Positions 8,236-16,372 of a stretch of DNA of 64,000 nt are shown one piece after another; the first letter of the stretch is position 1, and the number at the start of each line of letters is the position of its first letter. The DNA is from Gp6-AA40 sp963741135 (GTDB taxonomy: Bacteria > Acidobacteriota > Vicinamibacteria > Vicinamibacterales > UBA2999), in contig CAVUHC010000006.1 in the NCBI GenBank assembly GCA_963741135.1, forward strand, positions 744,001-808,000, in the 5' to 3' direction. The notes beneath the pieces were generated by a model. It did no database searches. It was not told the DNA's origin and worked only from the letters and a program-made list of their open reading frames with translations. Made by a program: the position numbers and the translations under genes.

Positions 8236-10393
8236 TTGTTGCGCAAGTGCCTGTTGATCGTCGCGCTGATGGCGGCTCTCTACCCGATTGCGGTCCGAGC
8301 GCAATCGGTGCCCGACGTGCCGTCGGCGCGTGTCGGCACCGCGGCCGGGAACATTCGCCTCGATGGCGTGTTCGATGAGGCGGCGTGGAGCGCGGCCGAG
8401 TCAATCTCCGCCTTCACGATGATCGAGCCGAGCGAGGATGTCGCGCCGACGGCTGCCACGACGGTGCGCGTCCTGGTCCGGCCGACGGAAATCTTCATCG
8501 GCGTGCTCTGCCTCGACCCGAACGCGAACGGCATCGTCAGCTTCACCAAGCAGCGCGACGGCTCGCTTCGCAACGAGGACAGCATCAAGATCGTCCTCGA
8601 TACGTTTCTCGACGGTCGATCGGGATACGTCTTTCAGATCAATCCCGGCGGCGCGCGGTATGACGCCCTCATCGATCCTGGTGGAGACAACGAAAACAGC
8701 AACTGGGACGGTATCTGGACCGCGGCGACGCGTCGTGACGCGACGGGCTGGTCGGCGGAAATCTGGATCCCGACGCAGACGCTCAGCTTCAAGAAGGATC
8801 TGAACACCTGGTTCTTCAATGTGGAGCGTCACATCCAGCGTTTGCTGGAAACCGACAGGTGGGCGAGCCCGCGGCGCGACTGGAAGTTGACGCAAACGAG
8901 CCGTGCCGGGATGCTGACCGACCTTCCGGTGCTCACCCAGGGTCGCGGGCTTGCCGTGCGACCCGCGGTCACCGCAGGCGGCGGCACCAACGGCCCCGGT
9001 CAACGTGTCGACGGCACGGGCGATGTCAGCCTCGACGTTTCGCAGCGCCTCGGACCGAACCTCGTGTCCTCACTCTCCATCAACACCGACTTCGCCGAAT
9101 CGGAAGTCGATACCAGGCGCACGAACCTGACGCGCTTCCCGCTGTTCTTCCCCGAGACGCGGACGTTCTTTCTCGAAGGCTCGGACATCTTCCAGTTCGG
9201 GCTGGGCCTCGGTAACGATGTGATCCCCTTCTTCAGCCGGCGCATCGGACTCGTATCAGGGCGCGAAGTGCCGATCCTGCTCGGAACGAAAATCAACGGA
9301 CGCATCGGCAGGACCAACGTCGGCGCGGTTGTCATGCGCACCCGCGACGCGAAGGGGCTGGCGCCGGCGGCCTCAATGGGCTCCGCCCGAATCAAGCGGA
9401 ACATCTGGGGCGAGTCGTCTGTGGGACTCATCGCCACGGTGGGCGATTCCCTCGGACGCGGTGGGAGCTGGCTCGCAGGACCTGACTTCACGTTTCAGAC
9501 GTCGCACTTCCGCGGCGACAAGAACCTCCGGGCGGGCGCATGGGCGCTGCTGATGGATCGCCAGGGCGCACGCGGAGACCGTAGTGCCGCCGGCTTTCGA
9601 GTCGACTACCCGAACGATCTATGGGACATCGCGCTTTCGTCCATGCGCGTTGGCGACGGGTTCGATCCGTCCCTCGGATTCATCCCGCGGCGCGGCATGT
9701 ACAACCACCGCTTCCAGCTCACCAACACGCCGAAACGGGATGGATGGCTGCGCCAGATGGAGCACGAGTCGCAGACCCAGGTGATCACGGACCTCAACGG
9801 CAACTGGGAAAGCTACCGCGAGATGCTCGTACCCGTGAACTGGCGGTTCGCGAGCGGCGATCGGCTCGAGGTCAACGTCGTGCCTGTCGGAGAGCGGCTT
9901 TCAGGGCCGTTTGCCGTTGCCGACAACGTGGTGATTTCGCCCGGCGCGTACCACTGGCGACGCTATCGACTGGAGGCTGGCACCGCAGCCAAGAGAAACG
10001 TCAGCGGCCAGCTGACGTGGTGGTTTGGCGGCTTCTATTCGGGTCATCTGGATCAGATTCAGTGGCGGGGAGAGTGGCATCCCACGGCGCTGGTCGCCCT
10101 GGAGTTCACCGGCGAGCGCGACATCGGCGATCTTCGTGAAGGTCGATTTGTGCAGTCGGTCAGCGGCACACGCGTGCGGTTCAACGTGTCGCCGGATATG
10201 CAGATCAGCACGCTACTGGCAGTACGACACGCTGAGCAAGTCGGTCGGCACGAATTCGAAGCTGCGATGGACCTTCCGCGCGCTCGGCGATCTGTTCGTC
10301 ATCTACAACCACAACGTCAGGCAGCTCGCGGACCGATGGCAGCTCGATTCGAATCAGTTGCTCGTCAAGCTGCAGTACGCGTTCAGGTATTAA
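8236..10393 (+). CDS. DUF5916 family outer-membrane-type protein with CBM9-like N-terminus
   Basis: About 718 residues. The signal peptide (LLRKCLLIVALMAALYPIAVRAQ) starts at TTG 8236 or 8239. A CBM9-like beta-sandwich follows (IRLDGVFDEAAWSAAESI; FVLVRPTEIFIGV-like strands; ENSNWDGIWTAATRRDATGWSAEIWIP), then the DUF5916 region with PLFFPETRTFFLEGSDIF. That part is rich in alternating strands with aromatic ends and is probably a beta-barrel in the outer membrane. The frame changes once near 10215. The restored C-terminus ends QLDSNQLLVKLQYAFRY, with the terminal aromatic residue typical of outer-membrane barrels. Ligand and role are unknown; uptake or surface hydrolysis has been suggested by association in other genomes. 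The stop codon lies at the edge of a CACGAAGG-type repeat. Confidence 0.75.
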
Positions 10394-10424
10394 CCACGAA
10401 GGTCACGACGGACACGAAGAGGAA
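10391..10424. repeat. CACGAAGG-type repeat at the DUF5916 stop codon
   Basis: The sequence ACCACGAAGGTCACGACGGA, then CACGAAGAGG, starts at the TAA stop. The same words occur at 49304-49369 next to another stop codon. The remainder of the gap to 10515 holds no gene that I can see. Confidence 0.6.
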
Positions 10425-10515
10425 ACCTATTCAGCTCTCCGATGACCCGAGGTTGACGGCGAGTACGAGCGGCAGCGTTCGGCGGGTCGCTCGTGGCCTC
10501 ATGGTCTCGTGCACG

Positions 10516-11670
10516 TCACCTTCGGTCGATCAGCGTCCACGCGCGTTCCGCGAGCGGCCGTGCTCGCGCACCGGCCCGGCGCGCGTCCGGATCGTTGGCC
10601 GTGCCGGCGACGACGCGACCCATGATGCCTTGGAAGATCGCCGCGAAGCGGAACATCGCGAAGGCGACGTAGAACTCCCAGTCGGGTAACGAGGCGCGCC
10701 CCGTCAGACGGCAATATGTGTCGAGGTATTCCCCTTCGCTCGGGATCCCCTCCGGTCGCTCGCGATCCGCAAGGGCACCAAAGTCTTCGGGACCCGTCCG
10801 GAAGATGAGCGCGTGATGGCCGAGATCCACGAGCGGATGGCCAATCGTCGACAGCTCCCAGTCGATCACGGCCGCGACGCGCGGCTCGGCTGGATGGAGC
10901 AACAGGTTTCCGGGGCGGTAGTCGCCGTGCACGACCGCGTCTTCGTCACCGGGCGGAATGTGCGCGGGAAACCATTCGATCAGGCGTTCCATCGCCTCGA
11001 TGCGCTCGGTTTCCGACGCGCGATACTGCGCCGTCCACCGATGCACCTGCCGTGCGACGTAGTTCCCCGGCTTCCCGTAGTCTGCGAGGCCGGCGGCTCG
11101 CCAGTCGACCGTGTGCAGCCGCGCGAGCACCGAGATCATCGACTCGTAAATCTCGTTGCGCTCAGCGGGGGAGCGGTCAGGCAGCGTCGGATCGGCCATC
11201 GGATGCCCCGCGACGTACTCCATCAGGAAGAATGGCGTGCCGATCACCTGCGGGTCTTCGCACAACAGATACGTTTTCGGAACCGGCACACCGCTCTCCC
11301 GTAGAGCGGTCATCACGCGATACTCTCGGTCGACCGCGTGCGCGGACGGCAGCAATTGGCCGGGCGGCTTTCGGCGGAGGACGTACTCTCGCGGACCCGA
11401 AGGGTCCGCGCCGCCCGAGCTGAGTGACCGATGGTCCGCGCCGCCCGAGCTGAGTGACCGATGGTCCGCGCCGCCCGAGCTGAGTGACCGATGGTCCGCG
11501 CCCCTCTCGACGCCGCTTAAGTAGTAGGTGGGGTTCGACTGGCCTCCGCGGAACTGGCGTACGGAAATCGGCGGGGTGAAACTCGATAAATGTCCGGCCA
11601 GATAACGCTCGAGCGCATCGATATCGAAGCGATGCGTCTCAAGGACGTCGATCGTGTCGGCAGGATACAC
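10516..11670 (-). CDS. APH-family phosphotransferase (ACAD10/11 kinase-like) with an inserted 30-bp tandem repeat
   Basis: 384 residues of the aminoglycoside/choline kinase fold. The nucleotide loop is RQFRGGQSNPTYYL, the Brenner-type catalytic motif is VVHGDYRPGNLLL (about residue 245) and the metal motif is VIDWELSTIGHPLVDLGHH (about 267). This subfamily (VLRRKPPGQLLPSAHAVDREYRV) is that of the N-terminal kinase of ACAD10/11, which phosphorylates 4-hydroxyacyl-CoA, so it should act with the acyl-CoA dehydrogenase at 6856-8069 (inference). A run of three near-identical 10-residue units (GADHRSLSSG) is inserted in the N-lobe, between strand YYLSGVE and strand REYVLRRK, where relatives have only a short turn. 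The frame is intact. Confidence 0.85.
   Translation of the reverse strand: MYPADTIDVLETHRFDIDALERYLAGHLSSFTPPISVRQFRGGQSNPTYYLSGVERGADHRSLSSGGADHRSLSSGGADHRSLSSGGADPSGPREYVLRRKPPGQLLPSAHAVDREYRVMTALRESGVPVPKTYLLCEDPQVIGTPFFLMEYVAGHPMADPTLPDRSPAERNEIYESMISVLARLHTVDWRAAGLADYGKPGNYVARQVHRWTAQYRASETERIEAMERLIEWFPAHIPPGDEDAVVHGDYRPGNLLLHPAEPRVAAVIDWELSTIGHPLVDLGHHALIFRTGPEDFGALADRERPEGIPSEGEYLDTYCRLTGRASLPDWEFYVAFAMFRFAAIFQGIMGRVVAGTANDPDARRAGARARPLAERAWTLIDRR
11401..11500. repeat. 30-bp tandem repeat, three full copies plus a partial
   Basis: Unit ATGGTCCGCGCCGCCCGAGC followed by TGAGTGACCG. The copies at 11401-11430 (variant first two bases), 11431-11460 and 11461-11490 are otherwise identical, and a 10-nt partial copy ends at 11500. 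The unit length is a multiple of three, so the array stays in frame within the phosphotransferase gene. Identity between copies implies recent expansion. Confidence 0.95.
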
Positions 11671-11802
11671 GACGCAACTCTACTGATCTCTACATGGATG
11701 ACGCTATTGGGCAGATCACCGATTTGATTCTGATCAAGCGAGGCGGGAGACAACTCACAGAAGACTTAGGAATCAAAGTCCGACTAGAATAAGCGCCCCA
11801 CA

Positions 11803-12717
11803 ATGCAAATCTTCATGACAGGCGCTACCGGCTACATCGGGTCGGCGGTGCTCGAGGCGTTCATGCGCGCGAGCCACGATGTGACCGCGCTCGTGCGCGA
11901 TCCCGAGAAGGCGGAGTTCATTGCCCGGCGTGGAGCGCATCCTGTCATCGGTGATCTCGCCAAACCTGCGTCCTACGCGTCTGCGGCAGAGCAGGCAGAC
12001 GTCGTCGTGCACACGGCGCTCGACGGCTCAACTCTTCCTCAGAAGATTGATCGCCAGGCGGTCGACGCGTTTCTCGCGGTGATGACCAGTCGCGCCAAGT
12101 CCAGCGTTCCCGCGGCCTTCGTATACACCTCCGGTGTGTGGGTGCTGGGCGATACCTCGGCGCCCGTCGCCGAGGACGCGCCGCTGAGGCCGACGCCGTT
12201 CGTCGCGTGGCGGCCGGAACATGAGCGCCTGGTACTCGAAGCCGGGCGGACCGGAATCCGAACCGTGGTCGTGCGGCCTGGAATCGTCTATGGCGGCACC
12301 CGCGGGATCATTGCGGATTTGCTGAAAGACGCGGCAAATGGGCTGGTTCGGGTGATCGGTGATGGCAACAATCATTGGCCCTGCGTGTACGCGCGAGACC
12401 TCGCCGACCTGTATCTGCGCGTGACCAGCAACCCTGAGGCGTCCGGGGTGTTTCACGCCAACGACGAAGCCGACGAAAGCGTTGGTGACATCGTCGACGC
12501 GATTGCACGCCATGCCCGGATGCGCCCGGACGTGCGCCACGTGCCGCTGAAGGAAGCTCGGGCCAAGATGGGACCTTATGCCGACGCCCTCGCCCTCGAT
12601 CAACGCGTGCGCGGTCCGCGCGCCCGCGCGCTCGGCTGGTCGCCAACCCTCCATTCGGTCGCTGGCAACGTCGCGAGATTGGTGGAAGAGTTCAGAACCC
12701 GCAAAGAGGCAGCGTAG
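11803..12717 (+). CDS. NAD(P)-dependent epimerase/dehydratase family protein (SDR)
   Basis: 304 residues, extended-type short-chain dehydrogenase. The Rossmann motif TGATGYIGSA is at residues 6-15. The HTALDGS strand and FVYTSGVWVLG fit the catalytic Ser region, but the usual YxxxK is replaced by an AWRPEHERL segment, so this may be an atypical or non-catalytic SDR of the NmrA/YwnB side of the family. VVVRPGIVYGG follows, as in extended SDRs. The substrate is unknown. It ends at a 20-bp palindromic terminator shared with the convergent clpP-like gene. Confidence 0.8.
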   Translation: MQIFMTGATGYIGSAVLEAFMRASHDVTALVRDPEKAEFIARRGAHPVIGDLAKPASYASAAEQADVVVHTALDGSTLPQKIDRQAVDAFLAVMTSRAKSSVPAAFVYTSGVWVLGDTSAPVAEDAPLRPTPFVAWRPEHERLVLEAGRTGIRTVVVRPGIVYGGTRGIIADLLKDAANGLVRVIGDGNNHWPCVYARDLADLYLRVTSNPEASGVFHANDEADESVGDIVDAIARHARMRPDVRHVPLKEARAKMGPYADALALDQRVRGPRARALGWSPTLHSVAGNVARLVEEFRTRKEAA

Positions 12718-12718
12718 A

Positions 12719-12744
12719 GGCGGGTCTTAAGACCCGCCGTTTTA
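12719..12744. terminator. Bidirectional palindromic terminator
   Basis: GGCGGGTCTTAAGACCCGCC is a perfect 20-bp palindrome followed by GTTTTAT. It lies 1 bp after the SDR stop and 3 bp from the ClpP stop, so it can end transcription from both convergent genes. The GGCGGGTC core recurs in the hairpin at 19414-19478. Confidence 0.85.
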
Positions 12745-13407
12745 TCCTTCGACGATCCCGTCGATGAGCCCGTACTCGAGCGCCTTCTTCGCATCCAGGT
12801 AGAAGTCGGTGCGCTTGGTGTCGCGGATGATCTTCTGCAACGGTTTGCCGGATCGGTTTGCGAGGATCTCGTAGATCTGCGCCTGCATCTGTTTGAGGCG
12901 ATCGAGATGCTGCGCCGCCGCTGACGTCGACTGCCATCCCGCCCACTTCGCCGGCTCGTGAATCATGATCCACGAGTGCGGGTACGAGAAGCGGCGGCCT
13001 GTGCTCGCCGCCTGCAGTACGACCGAACCCATCGAATACGCCATTCCCTGCACGATGATCGTGACCTCGATCTTGCGACTCACGATCTCTCGCACCGCGT
13101 CGTGAATCGCGAGGCCGTCGGTGACGTTGCCGCCCGCGCTGTTGATGTAGATCGTGATTGGTTTCGTGCCGTCGTTGGCGAGCTCCCGAAGCCGCTCGAT
13201 GACGCCGCGCGCCGTGTCTTTTTCGATGTCACCGATGAGGTAGATGTCGCGGAGGCGGTCGGATGTCTCCTTCCGGAGGACGCCTTTGACGGCCTCGATC
13301 AGCTCGCCAATCAGGCGATCGTTCAAGTCTCGAAAGGGAACAACATTCGCGACCGGGGCCCGATCTTTCTCGGGCGAGGTCGGAGCAGACGAGTCCGGCA
13401 CGGTCAA
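12742..13407 (-). CDS. clpP: ATP-dependent Clp protease proteolytic subunit (ClpP-like)
   Basis: 221 residues, Clp/crotonase fold. Catalytic Ser lies in GMAYSMGSVVLQAA (about residue 124), His in WIMIHEPA (about 146), and the Asp position in TKRTDFYLDAKKALEYGL (about 198), one residue longer before the Asp than typical ClpP. INSAGGNVTDGLAIHD and YLIGDIEKDTA also match. In classical ClpP the Ser motif is usually GxAASMG; the AYSMGS variant here and the 35-residue N-terminal extension suggest a divergent paralogue rather than the main housekeeping copy. The neighbouring 72-residue gene lies 30 bp upstream on the same strand. Confidence 0.85.
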   Translation of the reverse strand: MTVPDSSAPTSPEKDRAPVANVVPFRDLNDRLIGELIEAVKGVLRKETSDRLRDIYLIGDIEKDTARGVIERLRELANDGTKPITIYINSAGGNVTDGLAIHDAVREIVSRKIEVTIIVQGMAYSMGSVVLQAASTGRRFSYPHSWIMIHEPAKWAGWQSTSAAAQHLDRLKQMQAQIYEILANRSGKPLQKIIRDTKRTDFYLDAKKALEYGLIDGIVEG

Positions 13408-13437
13408 GTCCTGTGCAAATCGAGTTCCGAAACGGAA

Positions 13438-13656
13438 CTAATCACGGTCTTCGTCTTCCGCGCCTGGCAGGAGTTCGAAGAACGCATCGAGGCTCCGGTC
13501 GAGCGCCCGCCGGAGCTGCGGAACTGTTCCGTCGATCGTATGGAGCGTCAGTCCCGCCTGCGATCCATCCTTGAGGTTCAGTCGTCCCTCATCTGCTCCG
13601 GTGAGCGAGCCTTCAGGCACGAGCCGAACGCCGTAGACCAATGTGTAGCGCGCCAT
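13438..13656 (-). CDS. Small hypothetical protein upstream of clpP
   Basis: 72 residues beginning MARYTLVYGVRLVPEG and ending with the acidic tail LLPGAEDEDRD. It is probably co-transcribed with the ClpP-like gene and could be a partner, but no family is recognised. The intact frame, ATG start and close spacing on both sides (39 bp to the divergent M28 gene) support it as real. Confidence 0.55.
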   Translation of the reverse strand: MARYTLVYGVRLVPEGSLTGADEGRLNLKDGSQAGLTLHTIDGTVPQLRRALDRSLDAFFELLPGAEDEDRD

Positions 13657-13662
13657 ATCAGG

Positions 13663-13681
13663 CCACTATACTAACTAGTGG
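13663..13681. promoter_or_regulatory. Palindrome with -10-like sequences between divergent genes
   Basis: The arms CCACTA and TAGTGG flank TACTAAC. The centre reads TATACT on plus and contains TATAGT on minus, so it may overlap -10 elements of both divergent genes (13656 and 13696). The transcripts would have very short leaders. No regulator is encoded beside it. Confidence 0.4.
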
Positions 13682-13695
13682 ACCGTTCGCCCTGA

Positions 13696-15366
13696 ATGCT
13701 TACAGGTACGCGTATTCGCGCCTCAGTTGCAGCAGCCATCGCGCTTGCCGTCGTGGCAGCGCTCTTTGCGCAGGACCACCCGGGCGCGCCTCGAGTGTTA
13801 CCCGCCGGCCCAGCCTTGGATGAGATTAGCGGGGACGATATCGCTGCGCACATCAAATTCCTGTCGGACGATCTGCTTGAAGGTCGAGCGCCCTCGACCC
13901 GGGGCGGACGCCTCGCCGCCTCATATCTTGCAACTCAGCTTGCGACGATCGGCTACGGTCCAGCCGGCGACAATGGCACGTACTTCCAGGATGTCGCGAT
14001 CCTCGAATCGGTGGTCAGCCCGTTGTTCACACTGACGGCTGGCAAGGGGACTCCCTTCATGTATCGGCAGGACGTCGTCGCATTCACCGGGCGGCGGGAA
14101 CCGCGCGTCCGCGTCGATGGCGAGCTTGTATTCGTTGGTCACGGCATTGTCGCGCCGGAATACAAGTGGAATGACTATGCCGGCATCGACATGAAAGGGA
14201 AAGTGGCCCTCATCATGGTCAACGATCCTCCGGCGACCGTGGACGAACCGCAGTTGTTCGGCGGGCGCGCGATGACCTATTACGGACGCTGGACCTACAA
14301 GTACGAGGAAGCCGCACGACAAGGCGCGGTCGGCGCCGTCCTGATTCACACACCGGAATCGGCCACGTACCCGTGGCAGGTCGTCCAGTCGTCATGGACA
14401 GGAACGCTGTATTCGCTGCCCCCGTCCGCGGGTGAGCCAACGCTGGCGTTGAAAGCGTGGGTCACCAATGATGCCGCTATAGAAATCATTCGGCGTGCCG
14501 GCAAGGATCTCGATACGCTTCGTGCTGCGGCGCTCAAGCGCGGCGCAACGCCCCAGCCGCTCGGCATCAGCGTGTCCGCGACGATTGATCAGAGAGTCCA
14601 GCAGAGAATTTCTCAGAATGTGATTGGCGTCCTCCGCGGGACGACCCCGCAGGAAGGGATCATTTTCTCTGCGCACTACGATCACCTTGGGATGGCGGAG
14701 CCGAAGCCTGGCGAGCCGGCTGACGCCGATCGCATCTACAACGGCGCGATTGACAACGCATCGGGCGATGCAGGGACGCTCGAGATCGCGCAGGCGTTTG
14801 CCCGTGCGCGTGCCCGGCCGCGGCGCTCGGTCTACGTCATGTTTCCAACGGCGGAAGAGTCAGGACTGCTTGGTTCGGCGTGGTTTGCCGCGCATCCCGC
14901 GCTTCCCGCCAGCGCCTGGGCCGCGAATATCAACATCGACGGATTGAATTTGGCCGGGCCAGCCCGAGACATCGTGCTGCTGGGCGCTGAACGCTCGTCG
15001 ATCGGCACGGTGGCGTCGGATCTCGCCGCCCGCCATCAGCGCGTGGTTGGCGCGGATCCCGAACCCGAGCGCGGATATTTTTTCCGATCCGATCACTTTT
15101 CTCTTGCGAAGGTCGGTATTCCCTCAGTGTCCCTCGGCGAGCCGGTCGACTTCATCGGGAAGGATCCTGGTTTCGCCAAACGCGTGCACGACGAGTACAA
15201 CGAGAAGCGGTATCACCAGCCAAGCGATGAATTCCAGCGGGACTGGAACTACGCGGGCGCCGTTCAGGACATGCGGCTGCTTGCGGAGCTTGGGTGGCGC
15301 CTTGCCAACGACTCGGCGATGGCAGCCTACAACCCGAACGAGCAGTTCGCCCGCCCTCGACAGTAA
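13696..15366 (+). CDS. Secreted M28 family zinc peptidase
   Basis: 556 residues with an N-terminal signal (ASVAAAIALAVVAALFAQ). A PA-type insert (VFVGHGIVAPEYKWNDYAGIDMKGKVALIM) is followed by the M28 domain with zinc ligands and catalytic residues in FSAHYDHLG (about residue 326), AIDNASGDAG (352), FPTAEESGLLGS (386), NINIDG (414) and FFRSDHFSLAKVG (466). It is expected to act as an aminopeptidase in the periplasm or outside the cell. The stop overlaps the ATG of the next gene (TAATG), indicating translational coupling. Confidence 0.92.
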   Translation: MLTGTRIRASVAAAIALAVVAALFAQDHPGAPRVLPAGPALDEISGDDIAAHIKFLSDDLLEGRAPSTRGGRLAASYLATQLATIGYGPAGDNGTYFQDVAILESVVSPLFTLTAGKGTPFMYRQDVVAFTGRREPRVRVDGELVFVGHGIVAPEYKWNDYAGIDMKGKVALIMVNDPPATVDEPQLFGGRAMTYYGRWTYKYEEAARQGAVGAVLIHTPESATYPWQVVQSSWTGTLYSLPPSAGEPTLALKAWVTNDAAIEIIRRAGKDLDTLRAAALKRGATPQPLGISVSATIDQRVQQRISQNVIGVLRGTTPQEGIIFSAHYDHLGMAEPKPGEPADADRIYNGAIDNASGDAGTLEIAQAFARARARPRRSVYVMFPTAEESGLLGSAWFAAHPALPASAWAANINIDGLNLAGPARDIVLLGAERSSIGTVASDLAARHQRVVGADPEPERGYFFRSDHFSLAKVGIPSVSLGEPVDFIGKDPGFAKRVHDEYNEKRYHQPSDEFQRDWNYAGAVQDMRLLAELGWRLANDSAMAAYNPNEQFARPRQ

Positions 15367-16319
15367 TGGGCGGGGAGCTGGTCTCGCTCGACGACATACG
15401 AGCGGCAGCAGCGCGCATCGCGGGCGTCGCGCGACGGACGCCGCTCATCGAGGTCGGAGCGGGCCTCGGACCCACGTTCGCCGTCAAGTGCGAGAACATG
15501 CAGCCGGCCGGTGCCTTCAAAATCCGCGGCGCCTACAACATGCTCTCGCAACTCGGCCACGACGCGCGAGCGGCCGGCGTCATCACGTATTCATCGGGCA
15601 ACCACGGCCAGGCGATGGCGCTTGCCGCACGCCTCCTCGGCGTCCGGGCCGTCGTTGTCATGCCCGAGACCGCGCCCCGCGTGAAGGTCGCCGGTGCGGA
15701 ACGCTACGGAGCGGAGGTCCTCTTCGCCGGCACCACCGTGCTCGACCGCAAGGCGCGCGCGGAATCCGAGGCTGCGGCGCGAGGACTGACGATGGTGCCA
15801 CCATTTGATCATCCGTGGATCATCGCGGGACAGGGAACCTGCGCGCTCGAGATCGTCGAGCAGTCCCCGACGTTGTCCGTCGTCTATGTTCCAATGGGCG
15901 GCGGCGGACTGATTTCCGGAGTGTCGGCCGCGATCAAGGCATTGCGCAGCGACGTGCGCATCGTCGGCGTCGAGCCGGCGGGCGCTCCGAAAATGACGGC
16001 ATCACGCGCGGCGGGACAACCGGTCACGCTGCCGATGACCGCGAGCATCGCCGACGGTCTCCTGTCGGTGCGTCCGGGCGATCTCACCTTCGCGCACGTC
16101 CAGGCATTCGTCGACGAGGTTGCCACGGTGGACGATCGTCAGATCGCGGCGGCGGTGAAGTGGCTCTTCGACAATGCGAATCTCGTCGCGGAACCGAGCG
16201 GCGCCGCAAGCGTAGCTGCCGTGCTGCGCGACGCCGACTCGATCACAGCCGGAACAGTCGCGGTGATCTCAGGCGGCAACGTCGCGCCGGCGGACTACGC
16301 GAGGTACATCTCTGACTAG
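15366..16319 (+). CDS. Threonine/serine dehydratase-like PLP enzyme
   Basis: 317 residues, fold type II PLP enzyme. The PLP lysine is in PAGAFKIRGAYN (about residue 52), the substrate Ser loop in YSSGNHGQAMA, and the phosphate-binding glycines in VPMGGGGLISG. There is no C-terminal ACT domain, so this is the short catabolic or racemase-type form that deaminates L-threonine/L-serine (threonine to 2-oxobutyrate). The ATG at 15366 overlaps the previous stop. Its TAG stop lies in the tetranucleotide CTAG that also forms the stop of the convergent gene, directly followed by GGGGAAG heptads. Confidence 0.88.
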   Translation: MGGELVSLDDIRAAAARIAGVARRTPLIEVGAGLGPTFAVKCENMQPAGAFKIRGAYNMLSQLGHDARAAGVITYSSGNHGQAMALAARLLGVRAVVVMPETAPRVKVAGAERYGAEVLFAGTTVLDRKARAESEAAARGLTMVPPFDHPWIIAGQGTCALEIVEQSPTLSVVYVPMGGGGLISGVSAAIKALRSDVRIVGVEPAGAPKMTASRAAGQPVTLPMTASIADGLLSVRPGDLTFAHVQAFVDEVATVDDRQIAAAVKWLFDNANLVAEPSGAASVAAVLRDADSITAGTVAVISGGNVAPADYARYISD

Positions 16320-16372
16320 GGGAAGGGGGAAGGGGGAAGGGGATAGGGGTTAGGGGAGTTAGGGGTTAGGAG
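16316..16372. repeat. GGGGAAG/GGGGTTA heptad array joining two convergent genes
   Basis: An array of GGGGAAG, GGGATAG, GGGGTTA and GGGAGTTA begins at the dehydratase stop and runs into the 3' end of the CCA-adding enzyme gene. There it encodes the low-complexity tail TPNSPNPYPLPPSPFP. The two genes terminate on the same CTAG (plus TAG 16317-16319, minus TAG 16318-16316). Confidence 0.85.

Noticed and set aside
11694..11792. 32-codon open frame MDDAIGQITDLILIKRGGRQ between the phosphotransferase and SDR genes
   Set aside because: Natural-looking residues, but too short, no ribosome-binding site, and no similarity I can name.
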